Shown here piece after piece: positions 1 through 7,578 of a stretch of 64,000 nt of DNA. Source of the stretch: Methanosphaera sp. ISO3-F5 (GTDB lineage Archaea > Methanobacteriota > Methanobacteria > Methanobacteriales > Methanobacteriaceae); contig NZ_CP118753.2 in NCBI RefSeq assembly GCF_034480035.2, forward strand, positions 2,164,691 through 2,228,690, given 5' to 3'. The notes under the pieces are model-generated. The model saw nothing but the letters and a program-made list of their open reading frames with translations, ran no database searches and was not told the origin of the DNA. The translations under genes were made by a program, and so were the position numbers. How positions within the stretch are numbered: position 1 is the stretch's first letter; each line of letters opens with the position of its first letter.

Positions 1-17
1 AATAAAAATAAAACAAA

Positions 18-1349
18 TTATCGGATAGTAGCACCAATACCTCTCAAATATTCCTCAACATACTTATTGTCACCTTTATTAAATGTTGAATAATGAAAAG
101 TATAACTGACATAGCCTTCTTTAATCTGTTCTCCAGTATAAACATCTATAAGTTCAACATCAATCACAGGTTCAATATTTTCAAACATTTTAATTAAAAA
201 TTCTTGACTAGAGTCTCTAGGAAACAATGCAGATACATCATAATATTCTAATTTAAAATTATTTCTCTTCCAATCATATAATTCACTTTCGGATAAAATA
301 TTCACATTTGAAATATTAAGTCTTACCATTTTGTTATCATTTGTTTTTAAGAAAACCTTATCATGGGTAACCCGTTTAACAATACCTACATGCACATTTT
401 TTGAATATTGATGTTCTAATCCAATTTCTTTCCCTATAGATTCTTTTAAAACATTTAAATCATGGGTAAGTATACTTATGGCCTTATCTGAACGACCAAG
501 TGCTTCTTCATATTCATCTAAATATTTTGCAGAATCACCCATATTTTTCACAAATTCCTCTTCTTTGTCATTTTCAATAAGGTTAGCTAAGTATATGCTT
601 TCCTCGATTAATTGTTTTCTTGAAATAGTTGTTTCCTTATTGGATTTTTGAATAGAATAATAAAGGTATGGGTTTTGTGAAACAATACGACTAATCATAT
701 CTAACATTAAACTGTACACTGGACTTGCGAATTCTCTTGATTTTTTAACACTAATGTTTAATTTCCTTATTGTTGAAGCAATGCTGATATATGAAAAATG
801 GGTTAATCCTTGTACTACGCTCATGGTTTTATCATGTTCTTCAGGTGTCGTGATTACTATTTTCACATTATTTTCTTGTAAAAAGTTTTCTATTATTGAA
901 AACCATGTTTTTGATTGATTTTCTAATGGAGTTAATATTACGACTTGTCCTTCCAGTGAGGGTACTCTTGGTCCGAACATAGGATGGCAGGGCAGTACTT
1001 CCACATTTTTTGGAGCATATTCAACTAGGGCTTTTGAGGGTTCAGTTTTCACACTGGTAATATCCATCAGTACTGATCCTTCCGGTGCATGTGGTGCTAC
1101 TTCTTTGATTGTTTTTACCATATGTTCTATGGGCACACTAAAAATGATAATATCTGCATTTTTTACTGATTCTATGTTGTTATCAGTATAGTTTACATTT
1201 AATTTATTTGCTACTTTTTCTCCGGAGGATTTGTTACGGCTTGTGATAGTTATGTTGAGGTCTTCTTTTTTTAGTTGTTCGGCTATCCATTTACCTAAAC
1301 CTCTTGTACCTCCAATTATTGTTATGTTTTTTCTTTTTTCACAAGCCAT
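18..1349 (-). CDS. tyrA: Prephenate dehydrogenase with C-terminal extension
   Basis: Converts prephenate to 4-hydroxyphenylpyruvate in tyrosine synthesis. The N-terminus has a Rossmann dinucleotide motif (GGTRGLG, about residues 13-19) with an SR pair after the second strand that suits NADP. The motif MSVVQGLTHF near residues 180-190 matches the helical domain containing a conserved His. Residues ~310-443 are an extra domain; the last ~55 residues (VIDVELIDVYTGEQ to GIGATIR) resemble a ferredoxin-fold anticodon-binding (FDX-ACB) module by eye. The ATG start follows a strong AAGGAGGT ribosome site. Function is secure; the domain call for the tail is inference. Confidence 0.88.
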   Translation of the reverse strand: MACEKRKNITIIGGTRGLGKWIAEQLKKEDLNITITSRNKSSGEKVANKLNVNYTDNNIESVKNADIIIFSVPIEHMVKTIKEVAPHAPEGSVLMDITSVKTEPSKALVEYAPKNVEVLPCHPMFGPRVPSLEGQVVILTPLENQSKTWFSIIENFLQENNVKIVITTPEEHDKTMSVVQGLTHFSYISIASTIRKLNISVKKSREFASPVYSLMLDMISRIVSQNPYLYYSIQKSNKETTISRKQLIEESIYLANLIENDKEEEFVKNMGDSAKYLDEYEEALGRSDKAISILTHDLNVLKESIGKEIGLEHQYSKNVHVGIVKRVTHDKVFLKTNDNKMVRLNISNVNILSESELYDWKRNNFKLEYYDVSALFPRDSSQEFLIKMFENIEPVIDVELIDVYTGEQIKEGYVSYTFHYSTFNKGDNKYVEEYLRGIGATIR

Positions 1350-1384
1350 AGTATACCTCCTTTTAGTTAATTTTATGGTTATTA

Positions 1385-1693
1385 TTATATTTCTATTTTG
1401 GGTGTTTTTCTTATTCCATAGTATTCTGATATTACTTCTACCAGTTCTCTTGTTTTAGGATTTTCTAAAAGTTTTTTATAGGCATCTATTTCATCAGTTG
1501 TTTTTAAGTATAATCCTTTCTTTTTATAGGCTTGTCCGTCTATTGTTGGCTTTAATTCTACGAATACTCTTTGTACGTTATTGTATTCTGGTGGTTTTAC
1601 TACATATACTCCTTCTATGCTAGTGTCTAATCGTTGCCATTCTGCGGCTTCTTCTATTGCTCTTACTAAATTTTTCTTTTGTTCATCGTTCAT
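1385..1693 (-). CDS. Conserved hypothetical protein, 102 aa
   Basis: A small soluble protein that I do not assign to a named family. It opens with a charged helix (KKNLVRAIEEAAEWQRLD), followed by alternating hydrophobic residues (VYVVKPP, RVFVELKP) that suggest a small beta sheet, then another helix (DAYKKLLENPKTRELVEVI). There is no signal peptide, membrane segment or Cys pair. It lies 35 bp upstream of tyrA on the same strand and may be cotranscribed with it. Protein-like composition and the position support a real gene; the function is unknown. Confidence 0.65.
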   Translation of the reverse strand: MNDEQKKNLVRAIEEAAEWQRLDTSIEGVYVVKPPEYNNVQRVFVELKPTIDGQAYKKKGLYLKTTDEIDAYKKLLENPKTRELVEVISEYYGIRKTPKIEI

Positions 1694-1825
1694 AATTTTG
1701 TTTATGTCACTCCACTTATTTGTATTACTAATTATAACTTTATTATTATTTAAGTATTACCTTTTAACAATAAAATTAATACAATTCCATAAAAAATAAT
1801 AAAAATAAACATCATAGAAAAAAAC

Positions 1826-2881
1826 ATGCAAATAAAAAATCAAGACAAAAAACAGGGACTAATAGAAATAATACCAGAAACAATCGACGATTTATGGCAT
1901 TTATCACACATAGTAGAAGAAAACGATTACGTGTCAACACTAACCACAAGAAGAATACAAGACAATGACAGTGGAAAAACAAGAGCAGACAGAGGAGTAA
2001 AAAAAACATTCTACCTAGGAATAAAAGTAGAAAAAATCAGCTTTCACAAATACACAGGAATGCTAAGATTCACAGGAATAATAGAATCAGGACCAGAAGA
2101 CTTAATACCACTAGGATCACACCACACAATAAACGTACAAACAAACAACAGCATAAAAATAAGAAAACATTGGAACAAATGGTCATTAGACAGACTACAA
2201 CAAGCAGTAGAAGCATCCAAAAGACCAACAGAGATAATAGTAGCAATAGAAGATAACACAACAGACCTCGGAATAATAAAACAATACGGGATAGAATACA
2301 TAGGCCCAATAACGGGAGACATCTCCGGAAAAAGAAACATTGCAAAAGACAGACAAGAAAAAATCAACCAATACTACGAAGACATTACAAAAACAATACA
2401 ACAACACGGAAAAATAAACAAACTAATAATAATCGGACCAGGTTTTACAAAAAATGGTTACTACAACTACCTAGAAGAAAACTACCCAGAATACGCAAAA
2501 AAATCCACACTAGAAAGCACAGGATCTGGAGGACACGCAGGAATACAAGAAGTACTAAAAAATGGACTAATAGAATCACTATCAAAAGATGCAAAAATAG
2601 CAACCGAAATAACATCAGTCAACAAACTATTAGAACAAATCGGAAAATCTTCAAACCTAGTAACCTATGGATTAAAACAAGTAACTAATGCAACAAACAT
2701 GGGCGCATCAGAAAAACTTCTAGTACTAGATAATCTTGTCAGACAAAAATCAGTACAACAAGTAATGTCAACAGCAGAAAACATGGGTGGCAAAATAGAA
2801 ATAATAAGCAGTGAACATGACGCAGGAAAACAATTAGAATCATTAGGTTCAATAGCTTCATTCTTAAGATATCCTATATGA
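1826..2881 (+). CDS. pelA: Pelota-family ribosome rescue factor
   Basis: Archaeal Pelota (Dom34), 351 aa, the full family length. It recognises stalled ribosomes with an EF1A-type GTPase and ABCE1 and promotes no-go decay or recycling. The signature DDLWHLSHIVEENDYVSTLT at about residues 18-38 starts the eRF1_1-like N domain; the central eRF1_2-like domain (about 135-250) and the C-terminal eRF1_3-like domain (about 255-350, ending SIASFLRYPI) follow. No GGQ is present, as expected for Pelota rather than aRF1. No clear Shine-Dalgarno sequence precedes the ATG. Codons end predominantly in A or C. Confidence 0.93.
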   Translation: MQIKNQDKKQGLIEIIPETIDDLWHLSHIVEENDYVSTLTTRRIQDNDSGKTRADRGVKKTFYLGIKVEKISFHKYTGMLRFTGIIESGPEDLIPLGSHHTINVQTNNSIKIRKHWNKWSLDRLQQAVEASKRPTEIIVAIEDNTTDLGIIKQYGIEYIGPITGDISGKRNIAKDRQEKINQYYEDITKTIQQHGKINKLIIIGPGFTKNGYYNYLEENYPEYAKKSTLESTGSGGHAGIQEVLKNGLIESLSKDAKIATEITSVNKLLEQIGKSSNLVTYGLKQVTNATNMGASEKLLVLDNLVRQKSVQQVMSTAENMGGKIEIISSEHDAGKQLESLGSIASFLRYPI

Positions 2882-2983
2882 AAACAATTTTATATCTTAA
2901 AAATAATAAATTATTATAGAATAATTTAATTAAAAAAAATATTCATAAAATTAATTAAATTTATCAAGAAAAAAGGTGAATAT

Positions 2984-3943
2984 ATGGAAATCTATTTAAT
3001 GTGGATTAGTGCATTTATTCTCACCTTGATTTTAACAATATTATTCACAGTAATATTTACAAAGATTAAAGGAAATTTATTTGAAGATATACGTGGAGGT
3101 ATTCCTAGAGGAGTAGGTATAGCACCATTTTTAGTAATGCTGCTATTCTTCCCCGCACCCTACAATTATCTAATAGCAATAATAGGTATTACTGCATTCA
3201 TAGATGATATAATTGGACGTAAAGCTTTAAATTCATACATTGAAGTTGGACAATTTTTCAGAGGAATAGGAATATTAATTGTAATGATACTTGGATACTA
3301 CATTATGGGTCCAGTAGCAATACTAGTTGCATTAATGGTACAAATACTAAATATTGCAGACATGCAACCTGGAACAGCCTGTATGACCGTAATAATAATG
3401 TCAGTAGTATCATTCACAACACTAGCAATATTACACTCACCAGTATATTATATACCAGTACTGCTCTTAGCAATAGCTTTAGGTTATATTTCACAAGACT
3501 ACTCAGGATATATAATGATGGGAGAAATAGGAAATCATTCTTTTGGAGTTGCATTAGGAATATGTTTAGCAATAGTATCAGCATCCCTAACAAAAGCAGT
3601 AGCTCCACAAGCATTTTATCCAGTTGAATTCATAATAATGTTAATCCTCTTCTTAATAACAGCTATAATTATAGCATATCTAAGATCAGAAACATTAAAC
3701 TATTACATATCCACTTATTTACACATAGAAAACCCTACCTTTGGTGACTATGTGATGGATGTGCTAACTGGTGGAGGATTAGGTGATCTATTAAGAAAAT
3801 TAATCCTAGGAAATGCTCAAATCAAAACAAATAATTCCTTATTAAAATCCTTAGGTGTAAGAAGATTACTATATAATCCAATAAGATACAAAAAAGCATC
3901 AAAACAATCTTTAAGTAGAACTGATATGTCAGATGAATATTAG
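2984..3943 (+). CDS. MraY-like glycosyltransferase family 4 membrane protein
   Basis: A polytopic membrane protein (319 aa, about nine hydrophobic helices) of the MraY/WecA family, which transfers a phospho-amino-sugar to a polyprenyl phosphate. The conserved loop GGIPRGVG (about 38-45) and the acidic pair in FIDDIIGRK (about 70-78) match the family's substrate and metal sites. In Methanobacteriales such paralogues accompany pseudomurein genes, so a role in pseudomurein precursor assembly at the membrane is likely but inferred. The ribosome site AAAGGTGA precedes the ATG. The C-terminal ~60 residues are a cytosolic basic tail. A MurG-like gene lies 0.5 kb downstream. Confidence 0.78.
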   Translation: MEIYLMWISAFILTLILTILFTVIFTKIKGNLFEDIRGGIPRGVGIAPFLVMLLFFPAPYNYLIAIIGITAFIDDIIGRKALNSYIEVGQFFRGIGILIVMILGYYIMGPVAILVALMVQILNIADMQPGTACMTVIIMSVVSFTTLAILHSPVYYIPVLLLAIALGYISQDYSGYIMMGEIGNHSFGVALGICLAIVSASLTKAVAPQAFYPVEFIIMLILFLITAIIIAYLRSETLNYYISTYLHIENPTFGDYVMDVLTGGGLGDLLRKLILGNAQIKTNNSLLKSLGVRRLLYNPIRYKKASKQSLSRTDMSDEY

Positions 3944-3949
3944 TCTACA

Positions 3950-3980
3950 AAACTCTTTTTTTCTTATTATTTTTTTTACT
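3950..3980 (+). terminator. Oligo-T termination region after the MraY-like gene
   Basis: Directly after the stop codon there are two T-runs (T7 and T8) separated by CTTATTA. Archaeal RNA polymerase commonly stops at such oligo-T tracts without a hairpin. Inferred from composition only. Confidence 0.45.
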
Positions 3981-3995
3981 GTTTAAATCAAAACA

Positions 3996-4007
3996 TTTAT
4001 ATATATA
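3996..4007 (+). promoter_or_regulatory. TATA box of the ferredoxin gene
   Basis: TTTATATATATA lies about 50-60 bp before the ferredoxin ATG. That predicts a transcript start near 4030 and a leader of about 25 nt that includes the TTTAGGGAGAT ribosome site. Position and sequence fit an archaeal TBP site. Confidence 0.5.
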
Positions 4008-4055
4008 TTGTATTAAAATTATCATTGTTAATATATAGTTTAGGGAGATAATTAA

Positions 4056-4289
4056 ATGTACGAAGTAGTTTTAGAAAGAGATGATTGCACAATGTGTGGA
4101 AATTGTGTTGAATTAGATGAAACATTATTCACATTCGATGATGATGATCGAGCTACAATTGTCGGTTCAGAAAGAGAAGATGATGTAGATGAACTAGAAA
4201 CAGATGATATAGAAATCTACAAAGAAGCCGCAGACAACTGTACCGGAGAATGTATTGAAGTCTACGACGATGAAGGAAATCCAGCATAA
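4056..4289 (+). CDS. Acidic single-cluster ferredoxin, 77 aa
   Basis: A small electron carrier. The Cys ligands are arranged as C11-x2-C14-x2-C17 (CTMCGNC) plus a distant pair in NCTGEC near residues 62-67, enough for one [4Fe-4S] cluster (or [3Fe-4S]) rather than the two clusters of the common 2x[4Fe-4S] type. The middle is extremely rich in Asp and Glu (FDDDDRAT, EREDDVDELETDD), giving a strongly acidic surface. It has its own TATA box and a downstream oligo-T tract, so it is probably monocistronic. The physiological partner cannot be told from context. Confidence 0.85.
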   Translation: MYEVVLERDDCTMCGNCVELDETLFTFDDDDRATIVGSEREDDVDELETDDIEIYKEAADNCTGECIEVYDDEGNPA

Positions 4290-4294
4290 TTTCG

Positions 4295-4316
4295 TTTATT
4301 TTTTTAATTTTTTTTT
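4295..4316 (+). terminator. Oligo-T terminator of the ferredoxin gene
   Basis: Two T-tracts separated by AA follow the ferredoxin stop codon within 30 bp, the usual form of an archaeal intrinsic stop. No stem is needed or seen. Confidence 0.45.
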
Positions 4317-4455
4317 CAAGAAAGTAAAATCTTTCTTAATAACTAATTTTTTTAAATACTATTTTTCAAAGCATTCAAATAATTTTATTAGATATTATTG
4401 ATATATATAAATTCATTATTAATCTAATAAGATAATCATTTAAGGATGTAATTTA

Positions 4456-5505
4456 ATGAAATTACTAATTTTCGTAACTGGGAGAGGAACTGGTGGGGAT
4501 GCTGTAACAGCATATAACATCTCAAAAGTATTTGAAGAAAAAGGTATTGAAACAAAAATTGTTCTAGACCCTTCTGCACCAGGATATTATTTTAAAAAAC
4601 GTAACATTGAATGGATTAAATCATCAATTCCTGCAGCCGGCGGCCACGCATCATCAAAGAAAACATTACTAAAAGCTGCTTTCAAATCTCTTAAAGCAAT
4701 TTTTTCAGGCGCAAAATTAATAAGAAAAGAAAAAGCAGATGGAGTCCTTGGAGTTATAGGTGGTGGAGCAGTCATAGGCTGTTTATCAGCAAAACTTGCA
4801 AGAGTGCCCTCAGTAGGAATTGTAGCAACACCAACTGATACAAAAGTATCATTAAAATTAAATCCAACATTACTATTACCTGAATCATCACAATTCAGAA
4901 ATGAACACATAATCTCAAAATATGCTGTTCAAAAACAGTATTCTCCTATAAAAGCAGATGTTATAGAAGGTAATAAAAATAATATACTTGATAAATTACC
5001 ATCACAATTTGATCCACAAAAAAAATCAGTATTGTTCTCTTCAGGTTCAACATTATTTGATGATATGGCAAAAGCAGTAAGACGATATGCTGAAGAAAAT
5101 GATGATGTGAATATCTTTGTTATAGGAGCACCATTAAAAGAAGAATTAGAACCAATAATAGACCATCCTAATATTATTAACTTGGGTTATATTAATTATA
5201 TGAAGGATTTGTATGATTTAATAGATCTGGCTGTTATCACAGATGATGGTTTAACATTACATGAAACAATAGCTTGTGAAATACCGGTAGTGGTAGTTCT
5301 AGGAGTAAAATATGGCAGATATCATGGATTATCCGAAGTTTTTGAAGGTGCAGTATTAGAAAGTAATGTTGACAACATCTCAGAAAAAGTAAATTATGCA
5401 CTAGGTAATGAAGATATGAAAAAAGCTACTGCAAATTATTCAAAGGATATTATTAGGGGATCTGATGATTTAGCAAATTTTGTTATTCAACAGATCAAGA
5501 AATAA
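4456..5505 (+). CDS. MurG-like glycosyltransferase
   Basis: A 349-aa cytosolic or peripheral GT-B fold protein related to MurG and other UDP-GlcNAc transferases. The N-terminal half begins MKLLIFVTGRGTGGDAVTA, comparable with the glycine-rich acceptor loop of MurG, and carries GVIGGGAVIGC near residue 100. The C-terminal half has the donor-side pattern VLFSSGSTLFDD (about 193-204) and DDGLTLHETIACEIPVVVV (about 260-278), matching the family's E-x-x-x-x-x-x-P-x-V/I loop. With the MraY-like gene nearby, a sugar-transfer step of pseudomurein lipid-intermediate synthesis is plausible. The exact substrate is not knowable from sequence. Confidence 0.68.
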   Translation: MKLLIFVTGRGTGGDAVTAYNISKVFEEKGIETKIVLDPSAPGYYFKKRNIEWIKSSIPAAGGHASSKKTLLKAAFKSLKAIFSGAKLIRKEKADGVLGVIGGGAVIGCLSAKLARVPSVGIVATPTDTKVSLKLNPTLLLPESSQFRNEHIISKYAVQKQYSPIKADVIEGNKNNILDKLPSQFDPQKKSVLFSSGSTLFDDMAKAVRRYAEENDDVNIFVIGAPLKEELEPIIDHPNIINLGYINYMKDLYDLIDLAVITDDGLTLHETIACEIPVVVVLGVKYGRYHGLSEVFEGAVLESNVDNISEKVNYALGNEDMKKATANYSKDIIRGSDDLANFVIQQIKK

Positions 5506-5545
5506 TATTTTTCATCCTCTTCTATAATTTTTTAACTAATTTTTT

Positions 5546-5567
5546 TTATTTAGGGCCCTGTAGAAAT
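5546..5567. repeat. Left end of mobile element: 8-bp target duplication plus inverted end
   Basis: TTATTTAG (5546-5553) is followed by the element terminus GGCCCTGTAGAAAT (5554-5567). The same octamer follows the other end at 7571-7578. The terminus is the inverse complement of the right end except for one internal base and its last base. Confidence 0.8.
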
Positions 5568-5596
5568 CATATGAATAAAGTGTGAAAAGTAATACT

Positions 5597-5610
5597 TTTA
5601 GGGGTCTAGA
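5597..5610. repeat. Internal inverted repeat, left copy
   Basis: TTTAGGGGTCTAGA, a perfect 14-bp inverse copy of 6841-6854. It overlaps the reconstructed transposase stop codon (5606-5608), so it is probably an inner part of a long terminal inverted repeat. Confidence 0.75.
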
Positions 5611-6684
5611 TTATTAGTCCTTCAGAAAGCATTTGTAGGTCTGTTTTAGTAGTGTATCCTTGAATAATGATGAGAGATGCTAATAATACAGTTAATATTG
5701 TTGTTTTTTTAACTGATTCTATTGTATATTTATGGAAATGTTTTAAATTCAGTCCTTCTTTTAGGAATTTGAAAAAGTCTTCGATATGACTTCGTACATA
5801 TTTGATTCTTTTTCTTTGATTATATTTTTACAAAAAGAGTTTGCTAATTTTATGAATTTACTTTTATTTTCCATATCTTTTTTATTTTGTCTAAAATATT
5901 CTAGTGGACAGGTTAATGCGTTGTTTAGTTTTTCTATATTGAAATTAGATTTGGTGAGGATTAATGGTTGGATATGGTACTTTTTTAAACCTATTTCATA
6001 ATTTTCATAACTATAATATCCTCTATCAGCAAGTATTTTATCATTATGGTGTAGTAAATGGTGTTTTTTCATTTGTTCGAGTATTTCTGGGAATATTTGG
6101 CTGTCATGTGGTGAACCGGGATGTATTACGAATAAAACAGGCATCATAGTATTGTAATCTAATACAAAAGTTCCTTTAAAGCCTATGTAGAAGCCAATAC
6201 TTGTTCCATGACCCCATTTTGGATCTTTATTTTCAAGATTTTTCTTGGAAATCTTCTTACTATCAAAATTATAATCAACATCTAAGGGAGTAGCATCAAC
6301 TAAATAAGTATGTGATTTAACTCTATTATTTCTATTAAGATATCTGAGGATAGTGTTCATGGTTTTTTCTATAATTTCTGCAGGAAAACGTCCAATAAGC
6401 TCAGTAACTTGAGAAACTGACAATATGGTTTTAACATTAAAAAAAGATCTAACTTCTGGTTTCCTATTTATCTCATCAATGATGTATGAAACCTTTAAAT
6501 CAAAAAATTGACTAATAAAAATAACTTTTAATGAAAAATTAAACTTATCTAATGGTTTGATACCATTTGAAGCTATTATCTGTTGAATTCTTCTAGAATC
6601 AATAATATTAAATATTTCTTCTAACAAACTAGTATATGGGTTGGAATTATCGAAATTTAAACCTAATAACATTATTTTCACCAA
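5606..6684 (-). pseudogene. Frameshifted DDE transposase (IS4/IS5-like)
   Basis: The open frame from 6684 ends at 5761, but the downstream sequence in another frame continues a coherent protein tail (YVRSHIEDFFKFLKEGL ...) to a stop at 5606. Restoring one base in the A-run that reads as T5 at 5825-5829 joins the frames as CKKYNQRKR-IKYVRSHIEDFF and gives about 359 residues. Catalytic residues are visible: first Asp in YLVDATPLD, second acidic site around GSPHDSQIF and ADRGYYSYENYE, and the Glu in HIEDFFKFLKEG, which lies beyond the shift. The open part alone therefore lacks a complete active site. An IS-type DDE enzyme is certain; subfamily assignment needs a search. Confidence 0.82.
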
Positions 6685-6694
6685 TAATATGTTT

Positions 6695-6738
6695 ATTAAA
6701 GGTTTTATTTAAATATTTCGATAATTAAAACCTTTAAT
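6695..6738. promoter_or_regulatory. Perfect 12-bp dyad just upstream of the transposase start
   Basis: ATTAAAGGTTTT (6695-6706) pairs perfectly with AAAACCTTTAAT (6727-6738) across a 20-bp A+T-rich spacer. It begins 10 bp upstream of the transposase ATG. It could be a transcript hairpin that limits read-through into the transposase, or a protein-binding dyad. Confidence 0.5.
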
Positions 6739-6840
6739 CAAAATCCAAATAAAAATCAAATGTATTATTTATAAATAAGATTAATTAAATATTCAATAAT
6801 AAAAAATAAGTGTTTATAGGCAGTAAAAAATAACTATTTT

Positions 6841-6854
6841 TCTAGACCCCTAAA
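6841..6854. repeat. Internal inverted repeat, right copy
   Basis: TCTAGACCCCTAAA, the exact inverse complement of 5597-5610. TnpB coding sequence begins about 10 bp to its right, so this marks the junction between the DDE element and the TnpB remnant. Confidence 0.75.
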
Positions 6855-6864
6855 TAGAATATGA

Positions 6865-7325
6865 AGATTACAAAGAAAACTATCTAAGAAAGAATTTGGC
6901 AGCAAAAACTATAATAAAATCAAAAAGAAGATAGCACAAACCTATGAAAAAATACATAACATACTGGACTATCATTTCTATAAGATAGCGCAACGATTAA
7001 CAGAAGAATACCAAGTAATCTGCATGGAAACACTAAACATCAAAGGTATGCTAAAAAACAGCAGACTATCTAAGAGCATACAGGAAAAATCATGGCACAT
7101 GTTCACAAAAATAATAGAACAAAAAGAGCATATGAACACGGACGAACACTAATACACATTGACCAATGGTACCCCTCCAGTAAAACATGCAATAACTGCC
7201 AATACTATAATGACAAGTTAAAACTCGACAACAGAATATGGACATGTCCACAATGTGGAAACATACATGACAGAGATATAAACGCAGCCAAAAACATACA
7301 ACGAGAAGGATTAAAAAAAATATAA
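6865..7325 (+). pseudogene. TnpB remnant (IS200/IS605/IS1341 type), 5'-truncated and frameshifted
   Basis: Only the C-terminal part of an RNA-guided TnpB nuclease remains. From 6865 one frame reads RLQRKLSKKEFGSKNYNK ... VICMETLNIKGM, with the RuvC-II Glu. After about 7115 the protein continues one frame over (AYEHGRTLIHIDQWYPSSK), through a zinc ribbon CNNC...CPQC and the RuvC-III Asp in DRDINAAKNI. The frame change fits loss of one base in an A5 run. The N-terminal half with the first RuvC Asp is absent. The open reading piece 7092-7325 should not be taken as an independent gene. Confidence 0.85.
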
Positions 7326-7344
7326 TTATATAAACAAAGTATTT

Positions 7345-7465
7345 TATATGTGAACCGAGGGTTTCCCGGAGATCGCCTGTACCACTTACTATGCTTAGCG
7401 TTGGCGGCAATTAGGCAGGAATCAAATGAAAAATACAATTACTCAATATGAGTGAGAATTGTATT
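7345..7465 (+). ncRNA. Candidate omega-RNA / right-end RNA of the TnpB element
   Basis: Immediately 3' of TnpB lies an island far richer in G+C than its surroundings, with several foldable segments. CCGAGGGTTTCCCGG can form a compact hairpin. CGCC and GGCG flank a ~27-nt loop. AATACAATT (7432-7440) pairs with AATTGTATT (7457-7465) around CTCA/TGAG. TnpB guide RNAs come from this 3' position in IS200/IS605 elements. Boundaries and activity are not determinable from sequence, and the TnpB itself is dead. Confidence 0.4.
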
Positions 7466-7556
7466 ATGATGAAGAAAGGAAAATATTGAAATAAAATATT
7501 TCCCTCTGTAATAAAACTATATTTGGGTTATTACTCATATTTCTCTCAATGCAAGG

Positions 7557-7578
7557 TTTTCTACAGAGCCTTATTTAG
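7557..7578. repeat. Right end of mobile element plus 8-bp target duplication
   Basis: The terminus TTTTCTACAGAGCC (7557-7570) is followed by TTATTTAG (7571-7578), identical to 5546-5553. TTA at 7571-7573 is also the stop codon, on the minus strand, of the neighbouring oxidoreductase gene. Confidence 0.8.

Larger units (their letters stand above)
5554..7570. mobile_element. Nested degenerate insertion element, about 2.0 kb
   Basis: The unit is bounded by imperfect inverted termini (GGCCCTGTAGAAA at left, GGCTCTGTAGAAA read inward at right) and by a perfect 8-bp direct repeat, TTATTTAG, which marks one insertion event. Inside are a frameshifted DDE transposase (minus strand), a second inverted pair at 5597 and 6841, and a plus-strand TnpB remnant with a GC-rich tail. 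The simplest reading is a ~1.35-kb IS whose right end was later invaded by, or fused to, an IS200/IS605-type TnpB element. Traces of the left-end sequence (TATTACT and TTCTACAG, similarly spaced) recur near 7528-7566, which supports this. The target octamer covers the stop codon of the 7571-8878 gene, which stays intact. Confidence 0.8.

Noticed and set aside
7092..7325. Independent small zinc-finger gene
   Set aside because: It is the C-terminal end of the TnpB remnant; the upstream frame continues the same protein.
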